64,000 bases of DNA from JBQTHI01 sp052390035 (GTDB lineage Bacteria; Actinomycetota; Acidimicrobiia; Spongiisociales; ZC4RG35). The stretch is from NCBI GenBank assembly GCA_052390035.1, contig JBQTHI010000007.1, positions 1-64,000 of the forward strand. Direction: 5' to 3'. The translations under genes and the position numbers were made by a program. This document shows, one piece after another, positions 52,631-61,801 of this stretch (position 1 is the first letter of the stretch; each line of letters begins with the position of its first letter). A model generated the notes under the pieces. That model ran no database searches. It was not told where the DNA came from and saw only the letters and a program-made list of their open reading frames with translations.

Positions 52631-53130
52631 TGCGTGCTCTCGGATTTGTTAGGCCCTCCCGGTTTGCTGGGACGCTCCCAGCGGAAAAGGGTCCGGGCGG
52701 AAACAACATCGCGGTACGAGATGGCTTCCGGCAAGCCCTGGTCAGATTTGACCGAAAAGCCGTCGTCGTCGGCGGCGTCGAGCAGCCCGCGAACGGTGCG
52801 GGAGGTGGTCTTGACCACAACTTCGCGCCCAACCGACTTCAGGTATTGCGATGGACGGGTGAGCTTTCTCTCCAGCCCGGGTGAGCTCACCTCCAGCTGA
52901 TAGGGCCCGTCAAGGCGGGTCGAGGCATCGAGAAGTCGGGAAAGCCCGCGGGACACCTCGGCGATCCGATCGAGGTCTACTCCCCCGTCCCCATCGATAA
53001 CCACTCGAAGGGTGCGTCCCGGCCCGCGACCGATGAGCTCGAGATCGTCAAGCTCGAGTGCCTCGGCCGCCAGGTACGGCTCTACAACATCCCAAATCTG
53101 GTTCACGGTGCCCTTGTTTTCGATGTCCAT
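52627..53130 (-). CDS. rimP: Ribosome maturation factor RimP
   Basis: A 167-residue RimP for 30S assembly. Blocks LELIGRGPGRTLRVVIDGDGG and YQLEVSSPGLERKLTRP are typical. ATG at 53130 has no visible ribosome binding site and lies just after a hairpin and T-run. A GTG at 53163 would place the hairpin inside the gene. It heads the rimP-nusA-infB operon. Confidence 0.92.
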   Translation of the reverse strand: MDIENKGTVNQIWDVVEPYLAAEALELDDLELIGRGPGRTLRVVIDGDGGVDLDRIAEVSRGLSRLLDASTRLDGPYQLEVSSPGLERKLTRPSQYLKSVGREVVVKTTSRTVRGLLDAADDDGFSVKSDQGLPEAISYRDVVSARTLFRWERPSKPGGPNKSESTQ

Positions 53131-53137
53131 TCGCAAC

Positions 53138-53168
53138 AAAAAAGAGATGGGCAGGGCGCCCACCTCTC
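53138..53168 (-). terminator. Terminator or attenuator ahead of rimP
   Basis: On the minus strand, GAGA-GG-TGGGC (53158-53168), 5-nt loop, GCCCATCTC (53144-53152), then six T (53138-53143). The T-run ends 7 nt before the rimP ATG. It may terminate serC or attenuate the rimP operon. Confidence 0.65.
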
Positions 53169-53233
53169 CAGAAAGCGTCCTTAACTTGCTGGACCGGATT
53201 ATAACCGGTCCGGGTCCTGACCGACCTCAACCG

Positions 53234-54313
53234 CTAACTGTGGGTCGCCCGGAAATCATCCATAAAGGCCGCAAGGGCCTCGACCGATGCCATCGGAAGG
53301 GCCGCGTAGAGGCTGGCCCGGCATCCACCGACGCTTCGGTGACCTTTGAGCCCGATCATGTGAGCGGCCTCCGCTTCTTTGACAAAGAGCATTTCAAGGC
53401 TTTCGTGGGGGAGGCGGAAGACGACATTCATGTGTGACCGCACCCTCCGGTCGACCGGATTCCGGTAATAGCCGTCGCTCTCATCGATCTTCTGGTAGAT
53501 CAGGCCCGCCTTCATCGCTGCCGTCTGTTCTAGGGCCTTGACCCCGCCGTTGGCCTTCATCAACGCCAGCACCTTTCCCATCAAATAGATCGGGAACATC
53601 GGAGGGGTATGGCCAAGGGAGTTGTTGTCGGCGTGCCATCGGTATCGAAGAAAGGACCCGAGGTCTGTCCTGGCCGACTCGAGCGCCGATCGGCGGGCGA
53701 ACACGACAGCCATTCCGGCCGGCGCCAAGTTCTTCTGCACCCCGCCGTATACCAGGTCGTAACGATCCCAGTCGATCGGCCGGGCCAGATAGTCACTCGA
53801 CATATCGGCCACCAACCGCACCGAAGTGTCTGGCAGATCGACCAACCGGATGCCGCCAATAGTCTCGTTGGTGGTTATGTGTAAATAGCGTGTCCCCTCC
53901 TCGAGGCGGACCTCACCCGAAGCGGGCATGGTGGAGTACGCCGAACCTTTGCCATCCCAGGCCGCATACACATCGCCGTGTGGGGAGGCATCCTCCAGGG
54001 CCCGCTTGCCCCACGAGCCTGACACCAGGTATCCCCCTCGTTCGCCGGAATGAAGGAGATTCATGGCCACCATGGCGAACTGGAGCGTGGCTCCACCCTG
54101 AATGAATATGACCTCGAAGTCGGCGGGGGCCTCCGCCACCTCCCGGGCCAGCGAGACCGTCCGGTTGTGAACCGCTTCATACTCCGGAGAGCGATGCGAC
54201 ATTTCGAGAAGCGACATGCCGCTACCGCCAAACTCGACGAGTTCGGCCTGCGCCTCCTCGAGGACCTCGAGCGGGAGGGTGCACGGCCCGGCACCGAAAT
54301 TGTGAGCTCGCAT
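53234..54313 (-). CDS. serC: Phosphoserine aminotransferase
   Basis: A 359-residue PLP enzyme of the serine pathway: 3-phosphohydroxypyruvate plus glutamate to phosphoserine. N-terminal MRAHNFGAGPCTLP, the FIQGGATLQFAMVAMNLL block, DMSSDYLARPID (PLP-binding Asp) and YGGVQKNLAPAG with the Schiff-base Lys are present. The end VGGCRASLYAALP is normal. TAGGTT ends six bases before the ATG. It is divergent from fdhD across 43 bp. Confidence 0.95.
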   Translation of the reverse strand: MRAHNFGAGPCTLPLEVLEEAQAELVEFGGSGMSLLEMSHRSPEYEAVHNRTVSLAREVAEAPADFEVIFIQGGATLQFAMVAMNLLHSGERGGYLVSGSWGKRALEDASPHGDVYAAWDGKGSAYSTMPASGEVRLEEGTRYLHITTNETIGGIRLVDLPDTSVRLVADMSSDYLARPIDWDRYDLVYGGVQKNLAPAGMAVVFARRSALESARTDLGSFLRYRWHADNNSLGHTPPMFPIYLMGKVLALMKANGGVKALEQTAAMKAGLIYQKIDESDGYYRNPVDRRVRSHMNVVFRLPHESLEMLFVKEAEAAHMIGLKGHRSVGGCRASLYAALPMASVEALAAFMDDFRATHS

Positions 54314-54319
54314 CGCGCC

Positions 54320-54325
54320 AACCTA
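54320..54325 (-). promoter_or_regulatory. Candidate -10 (TAGGTT) for leaderless serC mRNA
   Basis: TAGGTT on the minus strand, six bases before the serC ATG at 54313. Confidence 0.5.
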
Positions 54326-54343
54326 GCCGCAGCTCATCAGAGC

Positions 54344-54349
54344 TACGGT
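54344..54349 (+). promoter_or_regulatory. Candidate -10 (TACGGT) for leaderless fdhD mRNA
   Basis: TACGGT, 7 nt before the fdhD ATG at 54357. It is 18 bp from the opposing serC hexamer. Confidence 0.5.
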
Positions 54350-54356
54350 TCGGGGC

Positions 54357-55148
54357 ATGGATCAGACGGCAAAGGTGGAAGTCACCCGCTTCGACGGGAA
54401 CAGCGCATCCTCGCTCTTTGACTCCGTTGTGGTCGAAGAGCCGATGGAAATCCGCCTCGAGTCGGTTCCCTTGGCGGTCCTGATGCGAACCCCAGGGGGC
54501 GAGAAGGACCTGGTGACTGGCTTTGCCATCACCGAAGGCATCGTGGTTTCGCCCAACGAAGTCTTCGACGTGGTCAGGGAAGGCGAAGGCGAGCGCTACA
54601 CCCTCAAGCTGGCGCCGGGGGTCAATGTCGATCCCGAGCAGTTCAGACGCAACGCCTACACCACCTCCAGTTGTGGGGTCTGTGGCAAAGCCTCGATCGA
54701 CGCGGTGCTCGTCGCCGCCCGGACCCTGCCCATCGGGCCGGTGGTAGATGCAGGTCTCATTCTCGGGCTTCCCGAACGGCTCCGCTCCGCCCAACCAACC
54801 TTTGCCACGACCGGCGGGCTTCACGGAGCGGCGATCTTCGCCGCAGGTGGCGAGTTGCTGGCGAGTGCTGAGGACGTGGGCCGCCACAACGCCACCGATA
54901 AGGTGATCGGCCGGGTGGCCACAGAGCGCTGGCCTATCGGCGAGTCCATCCTCATGGTCTCCGGGCGGGTCTCGTTTGAAATCACCCAGAAGGCGGCCGT
55001 GGCGGGGATCCCGATCGTATGTGGGGTCTCAGCCGCGTCGTCACTGGCGGTCAGCCTCGCTCGCGACTCGGCGATGACCCTGATCGGGTTTGTACGCGGG
55101 GAAGGCATGGTCCTCTACACCGACGCCGGCCGGATCAAGCACGATTGA
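54357..55148 (+). CDS. fdhD: Sulfurtransferase FdhD (formate dehydrogenase accessory)
   Basis: A 263-residue FdhD that transfers sulfur to the molybdenum cofactor of formate dehydrogenase. The TSSCGVCGKAS loop carries the two reactive cysteines; EDVGRHNATDKV and MVSGRVSFEI fit the family. No formate dehydrogenase is in the window. It is the only plus-strand gene in the 43-64 kb block, inserted between serC and proS. Confidence 0.94.
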   Translation: MDQTAKVEVTRFDGNSASSLFDSVVVEEPMEIRLESVPLAVLMRTPGGEKDLVTGFAITEGIVVSPNEVFDVVREGEGERYTLKLAPGVNVDPEQFRRNAYTTSSCGVCGKASIDAVLVAARTLPIGPVVDAGLILGLPERLRSAQPTFATTGGLHGAAIFAAGGELLASAEDVGRHNATDKVIGRVATERWPIGESILMVSGRVSFEITQKAAVAGIPIVCGVSAASSLAVSLARDSAMTLIGFVRGEGMVLYTDAGRIKHD

Positions 55149-55160
55149 CGGGTGGAGTGT

Positions 55161-56888
55161 CTACCCGGCCGGCATCCTCCGCTGGCTGAGCACGCGTTCG
55201 GTTATGAGATCGACCACTTCGTTCACCGGTGACTCCTCGGCGGTGGATCCAGCCCTCGTGACCAATTCCAGTCTCCCATTGGCCAGCGTCTTGGGACCGA
55301 CGGTGAGCCGCAGCGGAATTCCGATCAGCTCCCCATCGGCGAATTTCACCCCGGGTCGCTCGTCCCGATCGTCCAGGATGACCTCGATTCCTCGGGTCGC
55401 CAACTTCTCATAGACCGATTCGCCGACCGACATGGTGGCCGGATCGTCGACTCGAAGCACGGTGACCAGCACCTCATAAGGTGCGACCGACATCGGCCAC
55501 ACGATCCCCCGCTCGTCATGGGAAGACTCCACCACGGCCGCCATCGCCCGTTCCAGACCAATGCCGTACGAGCCCATCACGATGGGGTGGGAAGCGCCGT
55601 TTTCGTCCTGGACATAGGCGCCCATCACCTCGGAATACCCGGTGCCGAGCTTGAAAATGTGGCCCACTTCGATGCCCTTCCACATTTGGAGCGGCGCCCC
55701 ACAGCGAGGGCAAGGCTCTCCTTGGCGGACCGATCGTAGGGCTGCCCACCGCCCCACCTTCAGGTCGCGTTCGACATCGACGCCACGCAGGTGCCAGTCG
55801 TCGCGATTGGCGCCGGTGACCATGTTGGTCCGGCCACGAAGATCGAGGTCGGCGATAACCGGCAGATGTTCGACTCCGACCGCCCCCAGACTCCCCGGCA
55901 ATGCCCCGAGTGCTTCCCTGATCTCGGCCGCCTGGGCCGGCCTCAGGTCGGCGGTGCCGGTGGTGTCGATCAGCTTTTGCTCCAGCAACTCATGATCGCC
56001 CCGAACTATCACTAGGGTCAGTTCACCTCTTATGACGTAGACGAGGGTCTTGAGCTGACGCTCGGGAGCGGCGAAGTCACCAAACGCCCCGGCCAGTGCC
56101 GCGATCGTCCTGATTCCGGGGGTGGGGAACTCCGTGGGCATGGCCGGGCTCGCTCCATCCTCGATCGGGGGCAGTTTCGATATCGCCTTCTCCAGGTTGG
56201 CCCGATAATCCCCGTTCGGACAGGTGACTATCCAATCTTCACCTGCGGGGCTTTGCACTATGAACTCGACCGACTCGGTGCCACCCATTGCCCCGGACGA
56301 GGCTTCGACATCAACCGCGTTCAATCCCATCCGGGCGAAGATCCTCACATAGGCGCCATGCTGGCGGTCGAAGGCCACGTCGAGGCCGTCGGTGTCGATG
56401 TCGAGGGTGTAGGCATCCTTCATTGTGAACTCGCGGACCCGCAGCACCCCCGACTTTGGTCGCGGTTCGTCGCGGAACTTGGTCTGGATCTGGTACCAGA
56501 CCTGGGGGAGGTCCCGATATGACGGCAGCTCGGTAGCGAGGATGGCGAAGACCTCCTCGTGGGTCATCGCCAGGCAGTTGTCGGCTCCCTTGCGGTCTTT
56601 GAGCCGAAAAAGCTCCTCTCCCATCTTCTCCCACCGGCCGGACTTTTTCCAGATCTCGCCCGGATGGAGTGCAGGGAGGTGAAATTGCTGTCCACCCACG
56701 CGGTCCATCTCCTCGCGGATGATGCCGTCGATCTTCCGGCGAACCCGCTGGCCGAGAGGGAGCATCGAATAGTGGCCCGAGTGGAGTTGGCGGATGAACC
56801 CGCCCCTCACCAACAGCCGGTGGGAAACGGCCTCGGCTTCGGCGGGGTCGTCGCGGAGCGTCGGAATGAAGGCCTGTGACCATCGCAT
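55161..56888 (-). CDS. proS: Prolyl-tRNA synthetase (bacterial type)
   Basis: A 575-residue class II synthetase. Motif 1 region SGHYSMLPLGQRVRRKI, motif 2 FRDEPRPKSGVLRVREFTMKDAYT, and motif 3 GSYGIGLERAMAAVVE are present, with the YbaK-like editing insertion between them (about 220-380) and an anticodon-binding domain at the end. Convergent with fdhD, 12 nt apart. Confidence 0.97.
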   Translation of the reverse strand: MRWSQAFIPTLRDDPAEAEAVSHRLLVRGGFIRQLHSGHYSMLPLGQRVRRKIDGIIREEMDRVGGQQFHLPALHPGEIWKKSGRWEKMGEELFRLKDRKGADNCLAMTHEEVFAILATELPSYRDLPQVWYQIQTKFRDEPRPKSGVLRVREFTMKDAYTLDIDTDGLDVAFDRQHGAYVRIFARMGLNAVDVEASSGAMGGTESVEFIVQSPAGEDWIVTCPNGDYRANLEKAISKLPPIEDGASPAMPTEFPTPGIRTIAALAGAFGDFAAPERQLKTLVYVIRGELTLVIVRGDHELLEQKLIDTTGTADLRPAQAAEIREALGALPGSLGAVGVEHLPVIADLDLRGRTNMVTGANRDDWHLRGVDVERDLKVGRWAALRSVRQGEPCPRCGAPLQMWKGIEVGHIFKLGTGYSEVMGAYVQDENGASHPIVMGSYGIGLERAMAAVVESSHDERGIVWPMSVAPYEVLVTVLRVDDPATMSVGESVYEKLATRGIEVILDDRDERPGVKFADGELIGIPLRLTVGPKTLANGRLELVTRAGSTAEESPVNEVVDLITERVLSQRRMPAG

Positions 56889-56950
56889 GGTGGCGGGGAG
56901 GGTACCGCGAGACTGGTTGGCTAAATGCCCGTCTGATCTCCGCTCGAAAC

Positions 56951-58156
56951 CTACCCCTGAGCCGTCTCGGCCACCTTGCGCCGTTTGATCTCGACCCGGT
57001 TGGCGTCGCCCTGGATCTGGATCAACTCCTCCCTCGTCGCCTCGGCGATGGCGGCGGCGTCCTTGTCGGCGGCGGCCAGGCGCGCCTCAACTCCTTCGGC
57101 CGCCAGTCGTCGAGCCTCCTCGACGAGAGCCGAAACCATGTCGGCCTCCGGCACCACCCGCACCACCTGGCCCTTGACGAACAAATGCCCCCTGCCTCGT
57201 CCAGCGGCTATTCCCAGATCGGCCTCTCTCGCCTCTCCCGGGCCGTTGACCACACAGCCCATCACTGCCACCTGAATCGGAAGCTTCTCCGCCTCCAATG
57301 CCTTCTGGGCGTCGCTGGCCACCTTGATGACATCGACCTCGGCTCGCCCACAGGAAGGGCAGGCGATCAGGTCGAGGCCCTTCCGTTCGCGTAGACCTAG
57401 ATATTCGAGCAGTTGGCGTCCGGCCTTGGCTTCCTCAACCGGGTCGGCGGTTAGGGAGAACCGAATCGTGTCGCCGATCCCCTCGAGCAGGAGAGTGGAG
57501 ATCCCTGCCACCGACTTGATCAGTCCGCCCGGGAGCGGACCTGCCTCGGTGACCCCCAGGTGCATGGGGTATTCGACCCGTTCGGCGAGCAGCCGGTACG
57601 AGTCCACCATGTAGGGGACGTTGGAGTGTTTGACCGAGATCTTGATGTCGAAGAAATCGACCTCCTCGAGGTAGCGAACCTCGGTCAGGGCAGACTCGAC
57701 CAGGGCCTCTGGTACCGGCGCTCCGAACCTCTCCAGTAGGTCCTTATCGAGTGAGCCGGCGTTGACTCCGATCCTGATCGGCACCCCACGAGCCTTGGCC
57801 TCCCTGGCCACCGATTTGATCTGTTCTTCTTTGCGGATGTTGCCGGGGTTGAGTCGAAGCCCCTCCACGCCCGCTTCGAGGGCGGCGAGGGCGAGGCGAT
57901 ACTGGTAGTGGATGTCGGCGATGATCGGAACCGGGGAGCGGGGGACGATTTCGGCCAGGCCCTGGGCCGCTTCCACGTCATTACAAGTGATACGGACGAT
58001 GTCGGCCCCTGCCCCTTTGAGGGCGTACACCTGGGCGAGCGTGCCGTCGACGTCGGCGGTCTTGGTGGTGCACATCGACTGAACGCTGATCGGGGAACCT
58101 CCTCCAACGGGAACCGCGCCGACATGCAGCAGACGCGAGTTTCGACGGGCAATCAC
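56951..58156 (-). CDS. ispG: 4-hydroxy-3-methylbut-2-enyl diphosphate synthase (GcpE/IspG)
   Basis: A 401-residue 4Fe-4S enzyme of the MEP isoprenoid pathway. N-terminal TIM barrel (GGGSPISVQSM, ADIHYQYRLALAA, LRLNPGNI) and C-terminal cluster domain with ACPSCGR and MGCVVNGPGE. The tail after VPEADMV is Ala-rich and slightly long. GTG at 58156 has TAGCCT ending 7 nt upstream. It belongs with dxr, cdsA and rseP upstream. Confidence 0.96.
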   Translation of the reverse strand: MIARRNSRLLHVGAVPVGGGSPISVQSMCTTKTADVDGTLAQVYALKGAGADIVRITCNDVEAAQGLAEIVPRSPVPIIADIHYQYRLALAALEAGVEGLRLNPGNIRKEEQIKSVAREAKARGVPIRIGVNAGSLDKDLLERFGAPVPEALVESALTEVRYLEEVDFFDIKISVKHSNVPYMVDSYRLLAERVEYPMHLGVTEAGPLPGGLIKSVAGISTLLLEGIGDTIRFSLTADPVEEAKAGRQLLEYLGLRERKGLDLIACPSCGRAEVDVIKVASDAQKALEAEKLPIQVAVMGCVVNGPGEAREADLGIAAGRGRGHLFVKGQVVRVVPEADMVSALVEEARRLAAEGVEARLAAADKDAAAIAEATREELIQIQGDANRVEIKRRKVAETAQG

Positions 58157-58163
58157 CGCATCA

Positions 58164-58169
58164 AGGCTA
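58164..58169 (-). promoter_or_regulatory. Candidate -10 (TAGCCT) for leaderless ispG mRNA
   Basis: TAGCCT on the minus strand, 7 nt before GTG at 58156, in the 27-bp gap after rseP. Confidence 0.45.
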
Positions 58170-58183
58170 AATGGCCGCAGCCG

Positions 58184-59296
58184 CTAGATATCGATCGGAT
58201 CAACGATGTCGAGGATGATCCCGACCAGACCGAGGAACCCGACTAGGGCAATGACGAGCGCCGCCACCGGAACCAGCCAACGGATGTTTACCTGGCGACG
58301 AGTCACCTTCTCAAACAGGGCGACGGCGAAATGCCCGCCATCGAGTGGATATAGCGGGAGGACATTGAGAGTGGCGAGCATGACGTTGATTGAGGCAAGC
58401 AACACAAGGAACGGCGCCCAACCGAACTCATCGACCTGACTACCGATGTTCCCCACCCCGATGGGGCTGACCGGCCGGATCTCATCGGGTATGTCCGTGT
58501 TGCCTATGAGGACTCCCGCCAGCCGGCTGAGGGTCTCCGGATGGACGATCCGTCCCAGTACATCGAAGGTGAGGCCGACGGTCAGGCCAAGTTGACGACC
58601 GGCCATAACCGCCGCCTCCCCCATGCCGAGATGCCGCTCGACGATCTCCGGAGCCACCCCGAGAAACCCGCGGGTCTCGCCGGTTTCGGGATCGGTTCTG
58701 GTGGCGAGGGTGGCGGTCCGCTCGATGATGGCGCCGTCCCGATCCAAGGTCACCACCACTTCTTCGCCCGGCCGGCTGGAGAGCGCCTCGGCCACATTCG
58801 ACCATTCCGGGGTGGCCGCCCCATCGATCGCCAAGATCACGTCGCCGGCTTCAATTCCGGCTCCGGCGGCCGGAGTCGGGCTTCCGTCCTCGAACTCGCC
58901 GACCACTTCCGAGATGCCGGTGCTGAGCTCGGATACTCCGTTGGCCAAGAGAACCCCGGCGAACATCAGGTAGGCGATCAAGAAGTTGGTACCGACCCCG
59001 GCCAGCACAACCAGCGACTTCTTCCAGAAGGTTTGTTCGCGGTAAGTACGACCGATGTCGGTGGGATTGATCTCTTCCATCGGATTCATCCCTACGACCC
59101 GTACGTAACCGCCCAGCGGCAGCAGCTTGATGCCGTATTCGGTTTCGCCCCGTCTGAACGACCACAGCCGGGGGCCAAACCCAAAGAAGAACTCGGTCGC
59201 TTTGATGCCCACCGCCTTGGCGGCAAGGAAATGCCCCAACTCGTGGGCGGTAACGAAGAAAACGATGGCGAGGAAGCCGCTTAGTCCACCGATCAA
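58184..59296 (-). CDS. rseP: Site-2 intramembrane metalloprotease (RseP/Rip1 family)
   Basis: A 370-residue M50 protease. Zinc motif TAHELGHFLAAK in the first helix, a PDZ domain (about 125-210) and the second motif NVLPLYPLDGGHF in a later helix. In actinobacteria Rip1 cleaves anti-sigma factors. The TTG start has AGGAGA about 6 nt upstream. The usual dxr-rseP-ispG order is kept. Confidence 0.94.
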   Translation of the reverse strand: MIGGLSGFLAIVFFVTAHELGHFLAAKAVGIKATEFFFGFGPRLWSFRRGETEYGIKLLPLGGYVRVVGMNPMEEINPTDIGRTYREQTFWKKSLVVLAGVGTNFLIAYLMFAGVLLANGVSELSTGISEVVGEFEDGSPTPAAGAGIEAGDVILAIDGAATPEWSNVAEALSSRPGEEVVVTLDRDGAIIERTATLATRTDPETGETRGFLGVAPEIVERHLGMGEAAVMAGRQLGLTVGLTFDVLGRIVHPETLSRLAGVLIGNTDIPDEIRPVSPIGVGNIGSQVDEFGWAPFLVLLASINVMLATLNVLPLYPLDGGHFAVALFEKVTRRQVNIRWLVPVAALVIALVGFLGLVGIILDIVDPIDI

Positions 59297-59393
59297 TGCT
59301 GTCTCCTGATAGTGCCACCAGCCTGGCAGGGGCAGATCAACGCTACCGGCTTCCCGGCCTAACCGGGCTTCGGGCCTGACCGGCGTGGTTCGT

Positions 59394-60545
59394 TCAGCAG
59401 GCCCCCGCGATCATGGCGGCTGTGGTGGAGCGGGCCTCCTTGTCGCAATCCATCAGTGACTCAAGGTCGGTCAACTCGGGCTCGATCTCCACCGTGTCGA
59501 GCGTCTCGGCAATTACCCTCACGATCGAGGTGAAGCCGAGCCGTTTCTGGAGAAAGGCTTCAACCGCGACCTCGTCTGCCGCGTTGAACACAGCCGGAGC
59601 TGATCCGCCCTTTCGACCCGCCGCATAACCAAGCGCCAAACCCGGGAATGCTCCTTGATCAGGAACATCAAAGGTAAGGGCTAACCCGCTCCATGGGAGT
59701 AGTTCGAAGGCGCTCGACTGGCGGTGCGGAAAACCCAATGCGTACCCGATCGGAATCCTCATGTCGGGCTGCCCGAGCTGGGCTTTGATCGATCCATCGG
59801 TGAAGGCCACCAGTGAGTGGATGATGCTTTGGGGATGGATCACCACGTCGATGTGATCAAGGCCAAGCTCGAAGATCTGATGGGCCTCGATCACTTCGAG
59901 TGCCTTGTTGATCAGGGTGGCGGAGTCGATAGTGATTCGCGGTCCCATGCTCCAGTTGGGGTGCCGCAATGCCTGTTCGGGTTTGACGTCCTCTTGTTGC
60001 TCGACGGTCCATCCACGGAAAGGTCCGCCGCTGGCGGTGAGAATGATCCGGTCGACCGAATCCAATGCCTCTCCCACCATGCACTGGAAGATGGCGGAAT
60101 GTTCGGAGTCGACCGGGATGAGCTCGCCTCCGCCGGCCCTCAGGGCCCGTTTGACCAGCGGTCCGCCAGCCACCATCGACTCTTTGTTGGCAAGAGCCAC
60201 CCGGTTGCCGGCTTCCAGTCCGGCCAGGGTTATCGGTAGCCCGGCGAGACCGACCACGGCGTTCATCACGATCTGGTCCTTCATCCCGGCCAGGTTGGCA
60301 AGGGCGTCGGATCCGAACTCGACCCGGCGGCCGGGAAGGCGATCGATCAACCGGCGCCGTTCATCGTTCGAACCGCCGGATGCCGCCACCACCGCGTCGG
60401 GATGAGCGCGGGCGATCTCGGCAAGCTGCTCGGAGGGACGGCGGGCCCCCACTGCCACTACGGGAATGCCGATCTGACCGGCCACCTCCAGGGTTTGGCG
60501 TCCGATCGAGCCGGTGGCACCCAATACAGCCAGCCCGTCACTCAC
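59394..60545 (-). CDS. dxr: 1-deoxy-D-xylulose-5-phosphate reductoisomerase
   Basis: A 383-residue MEP-pathway enzyme. NADPH-binding LGATGSIGRQTLEV, ALANKESMVAGG, PVDSEHSAIFQC, TASGGPFRG, LRHPNWSMGPRITIDSATL and NAADEVAVEAFL are all present. GTG at 60545 follows the cdsA stop by 13 nt; the open frame upstream is cdsA. Confidence 0.96.
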   Translation of the reverse strand: MSDGLAVLGATGSIGRQTLEVAGQIGIPVVAVGARRPSEQLAEIARAHPDAVVAASGGSNDERRRLIDRLPGRRVEFGSDALANLAGMKDQIVMNAVVGLAGLPITLAGLEAGNRVALANKESMVAGGPLVKRALRAGGGELIPVDSEHSAIFQCMVGEALDSVDRIILTASGGPFRGWTVEQQEDVKPEQALRHPNWSMGPRITIDSATLINKALEVIEAHQIFELGLDHIDVVIHPQSIIHSLVAFTDGSIKAQLGQPDMRIPIGYALGFPHRQSSAFELLPWSGLALTFDVPDQGAFPGLALGYAAGRKGGSAPAVFNAADEVAVEAFLQKRLGFTSIVRVIAETLDTVEIEPELTDLESLMDCDKEARSTTAAMIAGAC

Positions 60546-60558
60546 GGGCAGCGGAGAT

Positions 60559-61800
60559 TCAAAGCAGTCCCGCCGACCGCATGAACAAATACGCGGCGGG
60601 TGCCACGAACAACAGCCCGTCGATGCGGTCGAGCATGCCACCGTGACCGGGAAGCACTGAACCCATGTCTTTGACGCCGAGACTCCTCTTGACGAGCGAC
60701 TCGGCGGCATCGCCGATCGGCGAAAACACCGCGACGATCACCGTCAGCACCACCGATTGGGACAGGTCGATCAGGAACCAGTCAACTGTGGACAGGAATG
60801 TCGCCGCCGCTCCGCTCAGCACAATGCCGCCCACGTAACCCTCCCACGTCTTCTTCGGGGACAGCTCGGGCGCCATCGGGTGCCGGCCCATTGCTTTACC
60901 AGCGAAATAGGAGCCGATGTCGAACAGGGCGACCAAAACGACGAGCAGCAGGACTAGGGGCAGGGCGTTGGGAGACGCACCGATGCCGACTGCAAAAGCG
61001 AGCAGAGACACCCAGGCGGCGCCAAAAATCGTCACAGTCGCATTGTCAAGCGGCCGGCGGCGCGGCACCACCGAAAAGAACAGCACCACCGCCATCGCGC
61101 TCAGCAAGGTGACGAACATCAAGGGTCCCGGTCCCCCCAGGTGCATGGCGACCGCCGCCCCGGCGGTGCCCAGGAGCCCGAACAGGGCGATCGGCACGAA
61201 ACCATGGCGACGCAGGGTGGCGTACAACTCGCCGACGGCGATGACCATGACCGCCCCGACGAAGCCGGTGAAGAACCATCCCCCCATGAGCAGGGTGGCC
61301 ATGAATAACCCGACCAGCACCAGGGCGCTGATGATCCGCAACGTCAGGTCGCTGGCGGCGGCCTGCTCGACATGTTCGACATCCTCCTCCTGAATGCCCG
61401 GGCGTCCGGTGACATCCGCAAAGTCGACGAGGCCGGAACCGAGTCCCGCCATGGACGCAGCTACCGCCGGGCGGGTGTTCGGCTCCTGGCCGCCCTGGGC
61501 GATCTCCTCGGCCAGGTCTCGATATTCGGCGGTGGTGGCCGACAGGTAGGCCTCCTCCGAAATCGAAGCTTCACCGCCGTCGTCATCGCCGGCGATCAGG
61601 TCGGCAATGGTGGGTTGGGCGAGCTTGCCATCAAGGGCAGATGGGGCATTGGCCGCTTCCCTTGGTTCATCTTCCGGATCGACCGAGGCCTCCAGCGGCT
61701 CCTCCCAGGGACGGGTGAAACGGGGCGCAGGTTCGGTCGGCACCGCAGGTGGCGCATTCGGGTCTGTTCCCAGAGCCTCCCGCCGATGCCTCCGGGCCAT
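60559..61800 (-). CDS. cdsA: Phosphatidate cytidylyltransferase with long acidic N-terminal extension
   Basis: A 413-residue CDP-diacylglycerol synthase. The C-terminal 275 residues hold about eight helices and the signature SLVKRSLGVKDMGSVLPGHGG-MLDRID. The first 135 residues are acidic, Pro- and Ala-rich and probably disordered, which is unusual for the enzyme family. ATG at 61800 comes 1 nt after the frr stop. Confidence 0.93.
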   Translation of the reverse strand: MARRHRREALGTDPNAPPAVPTEPAPRFTRPWEEPLEASVDPEDEPREAANAPSALDGKLAQPTIADLIAGDDDGGEASISEEAYLSATTAEYRDLAEEIAQGGQEPNTRPAVAASMAGLGSGLVDFADVTGRPGIQEEDVEHVEQAAASDLTLRIISALVLVGLFMATLLMGGWFFTGFVGAVMVIAVGELYATLRRHGFVPIALFGLLGTAGAAVAMHLGGPGPLMFVTLLSAMAVVLFFSVVPRRRPLDNATVTIFGAAWVSLLAFAVGIGASPNALPLVLLLVVLVALFDIGSYFAGKAMGRHPMAPELSPKKTWEGYVGGIVLSGAAATFLSTVDWFLIDLSQSVVLTVIVAVFSPIGDAAESLVKRSLGVKDMGSVLPGHGGMLDRIDGLLFVAPAAYLFMRSAGLL

Positions 61801-61801
61801 C

